DNA of 64,000 nucleotides from Pseudomonas fulva 12-X (GTDB lineage: Bacteria; Pseudomonadota; Gammaproteobacteria; Pseudomonadales; Pseudomonadaceae). Positions within the stretch are counted from its first letter, which is position 1, and each line of letters starts with the position of its first letter. Both the position numbers and the translations under genes were made by a program. Below, one piece after another: positions 59,284 through 64,000 of this stretch. The notes below the pieces were generated by a model. The model saw nothing but the letters and a program-made list of their open reading frames with translations. It made no database searches and was not told the DNA's origin. The DNA lies in contig NC_015556.1 of assembly GCF_000213805.1 (NCBI RefSeq), positions 4,665,001 to 4,729,000 of the forward strand, written 5' to 3'.

Positions 59284-60948
59284 TCAGCCGCGATGACGGC
59301 CGCGGAAGAAGTCGATCAGGCCTTGGGTGGAACCGTCCTCGGCCTTCGGCTCGTCGCTACCGACCATGCGCGAATAGACGCCCTTGCCCAACTCCTTGCC
59401 GAGTTCCACGCCCCACTGGTCGAAGGCGTTGTTGCCCCAGATGACGCTCTGCACGAACACCTTGTGCTCGTACATGGCGATCAGCGCGCCGAGGCGGCGG
59501 GGGCTGACGCGCTCCATCACCAGGGTGTTGCTCGGGCGGTTGCCGGGGATCACCTTGTGCGGCGCCAGGCGTTGCACGTCGTCTTCGCTCATGCCCTTGG
59601 CGCGCAGCTCGGTTTCGGCCTCTTCACGGGACTTGCCGAGCATCAGCGCCTGGCTCTGCGACAGGCAGTTGGCGTACAGCCATTGATGGTGGTCGGCGAC
59701 CGGGTTGTAGCTGCTCACCGGCACGATGAAATCCGCCGGAATCAGCTGGGTGCCCTGGTGCAGCAGCTGGTGATAGGCGTGCTGACCGTTGCAGCCCACA
59801 CCGCCCCAGATCACCGGGCCGGTGGCCACGCTGACCGGCTGACCATCACCGCGCACGCTCTTGCCGTTGGACTCCATGTCCAGCTGCTGCAGGTGCTTGG
59901 TGATGTTCCGCAGGTAGTGGTCGTAGGGCAGGATGGCGTGGCTCTGGGCGTTCCAGAAGTTGCCGTACCACACGCCGAGCAGGGCCAGCAGCACCGGCAT
60001 GTTCTCCTCGAACGGCGCGGTCTTGAAGTGCTCGTCCATGCGATAGGCGCCGGACAGCAGCTCCTTGAAGTTGGACATGCCGATGGACAGCGCGATCGGC
60101 AAGCCGATGGCCGACCACAGCGAGTAACGGCCGCCGACCCAGTCCCACATCGGGAAGATGTTCTCTTCGCGAATGCCGAAGCTCACCGCCGCTTCACGGT
60201 TGCTCGACACGGCGATGAAGTGGCGATACAGCTCGGCCTCCGAACCGCCCTGGGCCAGGTACCAGCCCCGCGCCGCCTGGGCGTTCTTGAGGGTTTCCAG
60301 GGTGCCGAAGGACTTCGACGAGACGATGAACAGCGTGGTCTCGGCGCGCAGCTTGGCGGCCAGTTCGTGGAACTCGCTGCCATCGATATTGGCCAGGTAA
60401 TGGCAGCGCACACCGCGCTGGGCGAACGGCAGCAGCGCTTCGGAAACCAGCTGCGGGCCGAGGAAGGAGCCGCCGATGCCGATGTTCACCACGTCGGTGA
60501 TCGGCTTTTCGGTGTAGCCGCGCCACAGGCCATCGTGGATGCGCCCGACCAGTTCGGTCATCTGCTGCAGCACGCGCTGCACCTCGGGGATGACGTCGAC
60601 GCCGTCGACTTCCACCTTGTCGCCAAGCGGGCGGCGCAGTGCGGTGTGCAGCGCCGGGCGCTTTTCGGTGTTGTTCAAGAGCTCGCCGTCGAACAGCGCG
60701 CGGATGGCCTTCTCCAGCCCGACTTCACGGGCCAGGTTGACCAGCAGCTCGCGGGTCTCGGTGTTGATCAGGTTCTTCGAGTAATCCAGGAACAGCCCAC
60801 AGCCGCTCAGGCTGAAGGTGTCGAAACGCTTGGGGTCGGCGGCGAAGGCCTGGCGCATGCTGAAGCCGGCAAGGCGCTCGCGGTGGGCGACCAGGGCCTG
60901 CCAGCTCGGCAGTTGGGTGACATCCATCGATGAAGAAAGGTACGGCAT
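59284..60948 (-). CDS. pgi: Glucose-6-phosphate isomerase Pgi
   Basis: 554 residues from the ATG at 60948 ([16 protein letters not shown]), preceded by AAGGAG. The PGI signatures [19 protein letters not shown] (about 285-303) and [18 protein letters not shown] (about 508-525) are present, as are substrate-site segments GIGGSFLGP and SSKSFGT. It interconverts glucose 6-phosphate and fructose 6-phosphate. The longer open frame upstream is not needed. It lies just after the fructokinase gene of the polyol operon. Confidence 0.96.
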   Translation of the reverse strand: MPYLSSSMDVTQLPSWQALVAHRERLAGFSMRQAFAADPKRFDTFSLSGCGLFLDYSKNLINTETRELLVNLAREVGLEKAIRALFDGELLNNTEKRPALHTALRRPLGDKVEVDGVDVIPEVQRVLQQMTELVGRIHDGLWRGYTEKPITDVVNIGIGGSFLGPQLVSEALLPFAQRGVRCHYLANIDGSEFHELAAKLRAETTLFIVSSKSFGTLETLKNAQAARGWYLAQGGSEAELYRHFIAVSSNREAAVSFGIREENIFPMWDWVGGRYSLWSAIGLPIALSIGMSNFKELLSGAYRMDEHFKTAPFEENMPVLLALLGVWYGNFWNAQSHAILPYDHYLRNITKHLQQLDMESNGKSVRGDGQPVSVATGPVIWGGVGCNGQHAYHQLLHQGTQLIPADFIVPVSSYNPVADHHQWLYANCLSQSQALMLGKSREEAETELRAKGMSEDDVQRLAPHKVIPGNRPSNTLVMERVSPRRLGALIAMYEHKVFVQSVIWGNNAFDQWGVELGKELGKGVYSRMVGSDEPKAEDGSTQGLIDFFRGRHRG

Positions 60949-61071
60949 GAAGACTCCTTGGTTCGGGCCAGCCTCCCGGCCCTGCGAATTCGATTGCATG
61001 CCGTGGGACGCGTGCGTTGGCAAGTACGGCGTTGAAAAATGCCTACTACGCCTCGCGCCCTTCAACGGCCT

Positions 61072-62007
61072 TTACAGCGCCAGCTCATGCCGATACGGCA
61101 GTTGCGGGCCTACCCGTGAACAGGTCAGCGCCGCCGCCAGCACGGCGAAATCGAGCATCGCAGCCAGCGCCTCGCGCGACAAGCCGGCCAGGCCAGCCGG
61201 GCTGTCCAGCCCATGCTGCACCAGGTAGGCGATGATCGCCGCCTGAAAGGTGTCGCCAGCGCCCACGGTGTCACGGGTGACCACCTGGCGGGCCGGCACC
61301 GACCAGTGCCCATGCTGCCGGCTGAACACGCTCGCGCCTGCGCTGCCACGGGTCAGGAACACCACCTGGCAGCGCTGGGCCAGCCAGCGTTCGATGCTCG
61401 TCGACGGTGAGACGCCCGGGTACAGCAGCTCCAGGTCCTCCTCGCTGACCTTGATCAGATGCGCGTGGGCGGCAAAAGATTCAATTCGCTGCCGCCAGCG
61501 CTCGATATCGGGCGCCGGATTGAGGCGCACGTTGGGGTCCAGGCTGATCAGCCGCCGCTCGCTCTCACGCTCCACCAGCGCCAGCAGGCTGTCGCCAACC
61601 GGCGGCACCACCAGCGAATAGGAGCCGACGTGCAGGCCGCTGACGGTCTCGTCGAGCACCGGCAAATGCTCGGCCAGCACCTGACGATCAGCGCAGCCCT
61701 CGCCGCGGAACATGTACTGCGGCGAGCCCTTGGCATCCAGCGCGACCATGGCCATGGTGGTCGGCGCATCACTGGAGATCAGGTAACGATCACTGACGCC
61801 CTCCTCGCTCAGCACCTGGCGCAAGCGCTGGCCGAGGTAGTCGCTGGAGATTCCGCCGAATAGCGCCGAGTCGACGCCGAGGCGGCGCAGGCCGACCGCC
61901 ACGTTGAACGGCGAGCCGCCGGCCAGGGCCTTGAAATTCAGCTCGCTGCTGCGCTCGCCGGGGTTGCAGAAGAAATCGAACAGGGCTTCGCCGCATACCA
62001 GGTACAT
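61072..62007 (-). CDS. mtlZ: PfkB-family fructokinase (MtlZ-like)
   Basis: 311 residues, ribokinase/PfkB fold. The first signature is GGSPFNVAVGLRRLG (about 31-45) and the second is DTVGAGDTFQAAIIAYL (about 250-266) with the catalytic Asp of GAGD. It should phosphorylate fructose made by mannitol/sorbitol dehydrogenase. Context: xylulokinase and mannitol dehydrogenase upstream, as in the Pseudomonas mtl operon (mtlD-mtlY-mtlZ). The symbol rests on that order. Confidence 0.88.
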   Translation of the reverse strand: MYLVCGEALFDFFCNPGERSSELNFKALAGGSPFNVAVGLRRLGVDSALFGGISSDYLGQRLRQVLSEEGVSDRYLISSDAPTTMAMVALDAKGSPQYMFRGEGCADRQVLAEHLPVLDETVSGLHVGSYSLVVPPVGDSLLALVERESERRLISLDPNVRLNPAPDIERWRQRIESFAAHAHLIKVSEEDLELLYPGVSPSTSIERWLAQRCQVVFLTRGSAGASVFSRQHGHWSVPARQVVTRDTVGAGDTFQAAIIAYLVQHGLDSPAGLAGLSREALAAMLDFAVLAAALTCSRVGPQLPYRHELAL

Positions 62008-62077
62008 GGGATCTCCGCGTCACGGAAAGGCGCCTTCGCGCAGGGGGAAAAGCCGGCGAATGTATCGCCGGCGTGGA

Positions 62078-63562
62078 TTATTGCAGCGCGCGCACCTGCT
62101 CGCGATAGCGCTGGTAGACGCCCTCGTAGGCGCGGCTGCGCAGCTCGTCGGGCTCGGCGCCGCGAGCGTCATCGAGGCTCACGCAACGCTCGCACAACGC
62201 GGCCAGGCTCGACGCCTCGCCGTGCTGATGGCTCACGCACCAGGCCGCCTGGATCGCCGCACCGAGCGCCGCCGCCTCGGTGTGCTTGGGGCAGACCACC
62301 GGCGCGCCCATGATGTCGGCGACGATCTGCCGCCAGGTCGCGCTCTTCGCGCCGCCACCGATCAGGCGGATGCTGTCGCTGCGAATGCCGCTGTCGCGCA
62401 GCAGGTCGAGGCCGTAGCGCAGGCCGAAGGTGGTGCCCTCCACCACGGCACGGCAGAGGTTGGCGCGGGTCAGGTTGTCCGCTGTCAGGCCATGCAGACT
62501 GGCGGTCGCCAGCGGCAGTGCCGGCACCCGCTCGCCGTTGAGGAACGGCAGCATCAGTACACCTCCGGCGCCGATGGGCGACTCGCCGACCAGGGCGTCG
62601 AAGGTGTCGACATCCAGCCCCAGCAGGTCGCGGATCGCGCCGCTGGCGTTGGTCAGGTTCATGGTGCAGATCAGCGGCAGCCAGCCGCCGGACGACGAAC
62701 AGAAGGTCGCCACCTGCGGATGTGGGCTGACCTGGGGCTGCTCGGCGTAGGCGTATACGGTGCCCGAAGTGCCGAGGCTCATGGTGATCACGCCCAGAGC
62801 GATGTTGCCGGTGCCGATGGCGCCCATCATGTTGTCGCCACCGCCGCTGGCCACCAGGGCCCAGGGGTTGAGGCCCAGACGCTCGGCGATCTGCGGGCGG
62901 ATGGTGCCGACGCAGCGCTGCGACTCGATCAGCTCGGGCAGTGCCCGCACCAGGCCGCCCTCGGGGTCGATCAGCTCCAGTAGCTCGGTGTCCCAGCTGC
63001 GCGTGCGCACGTTGAAATAACCGCTGCCGGAGGCATCGCCGTATTCGGCGCAGGCGCGCCCGGTCAGCCAGTAGTTGAGGTAGTCGTGGGGCAACAGGAT
63101 GTGGGCGATACGCCCGAACACCTCGGGGTGATGGTCGCGGGTCCAGAGCAGTTTCGACACCGTGTAGCCCGGCGCGATGGCCACGCCCAGGCGTTCCAGG
63201 GAGCCCCTGTCGCCACCGAGAAAATCCAGCAGGTGCGCGTTCTCGGCAGTCGATTCGGTGTCGCACCACAGCTTGGCCGGGCGCAGCACCTCACCCCTGG
63301 CATCGAGCAGCACCAGGCCGTGTTGCTGGCCGGACACGCCGATGCCGAGAATCTCGCTGCCCGCCACGCCGGCGTTCTGTAGCGCCTGGGCGGTGGCCTG
63401 CTCGAAGGCCAGCAGCCAGTCGGCCGGGTCCTGTTCGCGGCGGCCGTTGGGGCCGCTGATCAGCCGGTGCGCCGCACTGCCCTCGCCGAGCACCCTGCCG
63501 CTGTGGATATCCAGAATCAGCGCTTTGGTGCCCTGGGTGCCGCAATCGATGCCGAGGTACAT
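62078..63562 (-). CDS. mtlY: Xylulokinase (MtlY/XylB-like)
   Basis: 494 residues, FGGY carbohydrate kinase. The N-terminal LGIDCGTQGTKALILD phosphate loop (about 3-18), the GVSGQQHGLVLLDARG region and the C-terminal RLIGGGAKSATWRQIVADIMGAPV adenosine motif (about 388-411) identify the family. In arabitol use it phosphorylates xylulose. It is 3 bp from mannitol dehydrogenase and 70 bp from the fructokinase gene. xylB is an equivalent name. Confidence 0.92.
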   Translation of the reverse strand: MYLGIDCGTQGTKALILDIHSGRVLGEGSAAHRLISGPNGRREQDPADWLLAFEQATAQALQNAGVAGSEILGIGVSGQQHGLVLLDARGEVLRPAKLWCDTESTAENAHLLDFLGGDRGSLERLGVAIAPGYTVSKLLWTRDHHPEVFGRIAHILLPHDYLNYWLTGRACAEYGDASGSGYFNVRTRSWDTELLELIDPEGGLVRALPELIESQRCVGTIRPQIAERLGLNPWALVASGGGDNMMGAIGTGNIALGVITMSLGTSGTVYAYAEQPQVSPHPQVATFCSSSGGWLPLICTMNLTNASGAIRDLLGLDVDTFDALVGESPIGAGGVLMLPFLNGERVPALPLATASLHGLTADNLTRANLCRAVVEGTTFGLRYGLDLLRDSGIRSDSIRLIGGGAKSATWRQIVADIMGAPVVCPKHTEAAALGAAIQAAWCVSHQHGEASSLAALCERCVSLDDARGAEPDELRSRAYEGVYQRYREQVRALQ

Positions 63563-63565
63563 GGC

Positions 63566-64000
63566 TCACTCACCCAGCAAGGTCTGCAGAGTGCGCGTCA
63601 CGCCGAGCTTGCGCAGGCTGTCGTAGCACAGCTCGAAGGCGGTGACGAAGGCCGCCGATTGCGGGATGGCGGTGCCGAAGATCACCTCGACGCCCAGCAC
63701 CCGCTCGCGCACCTTGTCGTCATCGGCCACCAGTGCCTGGCAGAACTCGGCGCGCGGGTCGGGGATGCGGTAGGTGGTGCCGCTCTCATCGACGCCCTTG
63801 AGGTACAGCGCCCAGGCTGCGACCACCAGGGCCGCGCGCTCCAGCGGCCGGCCATCTTCGATCAGCCGGTTGATGGTCGGCACGATGAACTTGGGAAACT
63901 TAGACGAGCCGTCCGAGCAGACGCGCTCGAGCTGATCGGCGATGGCCTGGTTGGAGAAGCGCTCGATCAGGGTGTCCTTGTAGTCGTCCAGGTCGATGCC
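63566..64000 (-). CDS. mtlD: Mannitol dehydrogenase MtlD, C-terminal fragment
   Basis: The C-terminal 144 residues of a polyol-specific long-chain dehydrogenase; the gene continues past the right edge. The YKDTLIERFSNQAIADQLERV and SSKFPKFIVPTINRLIEDG segments (C-terminal domain, with the conserved Lys/His-type substrate region) identify the family. It oxidises mannitol to fructose, and often arabitol to xylulose, which the next two kinases phosphorylate. Confidence 0.92.
   Translation of the reverse strand, partial: GIDLDDYKDTLIERFSNQAIADQLERVCSDGSSKFPKFIVPTINRLIEDGRPLERAALVVAAWALYLKGVDESGTTYRIPDPRAEFCQALVADDDKVRERVLGVEVIFGTAIPQSAAFVTAFELCYDSLRKLGVTRTLQTLLGE

Overview
The window is high-GC, densely coded chromosomal DNA of a Pseudomonas-type gammaproteobacterium. 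The evidence is the gene content and order: rppH-ptsP, tauE-lgt-thyA, an AHL-acylase (HacB-like), rpmBG-radC-coaBC-dut-algC-argB, engB-(sRNA)-polA-thrB, znuA/zur-znuCB-metNIQ and a mannitol/arabitol-type operon. Pseudomonas-type intergenic repeats (REP hairpins and longer dyad elements) are also present. No tRNA, rRNA, CRISPR array, transposase, integrase or phage gene was seen. This is core genome rather than an island.

Layout. 1-14.9 kb: thyA/lgt/sulfite-exporter-like operon, a YjaA-like protein and an NRDE protein, rppH-ptsP, a HAD phosphatase, a four-gene fully overlapping phosphorelay cassette (7390-12033), ilvA and rpiA. 14.9-25.7 kb: carP/carO-type calcium-response genes with a triple TTAAG direct repeat upstream of carO, a fumarylacetoacetase-family hydrolase, D-2-hydroxyglutarate dehydrogenase divergent from serA, a 2OG-Fe(II) oxygenase, small exported proteins, an alpha/beta hydrolase and a penicillin-acylase-family enzyme. 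25.7-35.7 kb: ribosomal proteins L33/L28, a peptide-binding protein, a phytase-like esterase, radC, coaBC, dut, algC (with a long membrane-anchored N-terminal extension) and argB. 36-39.5 kb: a TRAP transporter with a divergently transcribed binding protein. 39.5-53.5 kb: hexose-6-phosphate mutarotase, engB, a small RNA at the ErsA position, polA, thrB, a VTT-family membrane protein, the Zur-controlled zinc uptake locus and the methionine ABC transporter. 53.6-64 kb: GFA protein, LysR/VOC pair, SCO protein, SulP transporter with beta-carbonic anhydrase, pgi, and the 3' part of a polyol operon (fructokinase, xylulokinase, mannitol dehydrogenase).

Functional links. SerA and D2HGDH face each other and probably handle the same 2-hydroxyglutarate couple. 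pgi lies beside the polyol genes, which would deliver fructose 6-phosphate. znuA diverges from zur-znuC-znuB across two Zur-like half-symmetric boxes. SulP and carbonic anhydrase are consistent with bicarbonate handling. The ErsA-like sRNA and its known P. aeruginosa target algC are both in the window. The most interesting items are this sRNA with its sigma-22-like promoter, the signalling cassette with an operator-like repeat, the TTAAG box before carO, a 34-bp dyad before the carbonic anhydrase, and a multi-hairpin repeat family.
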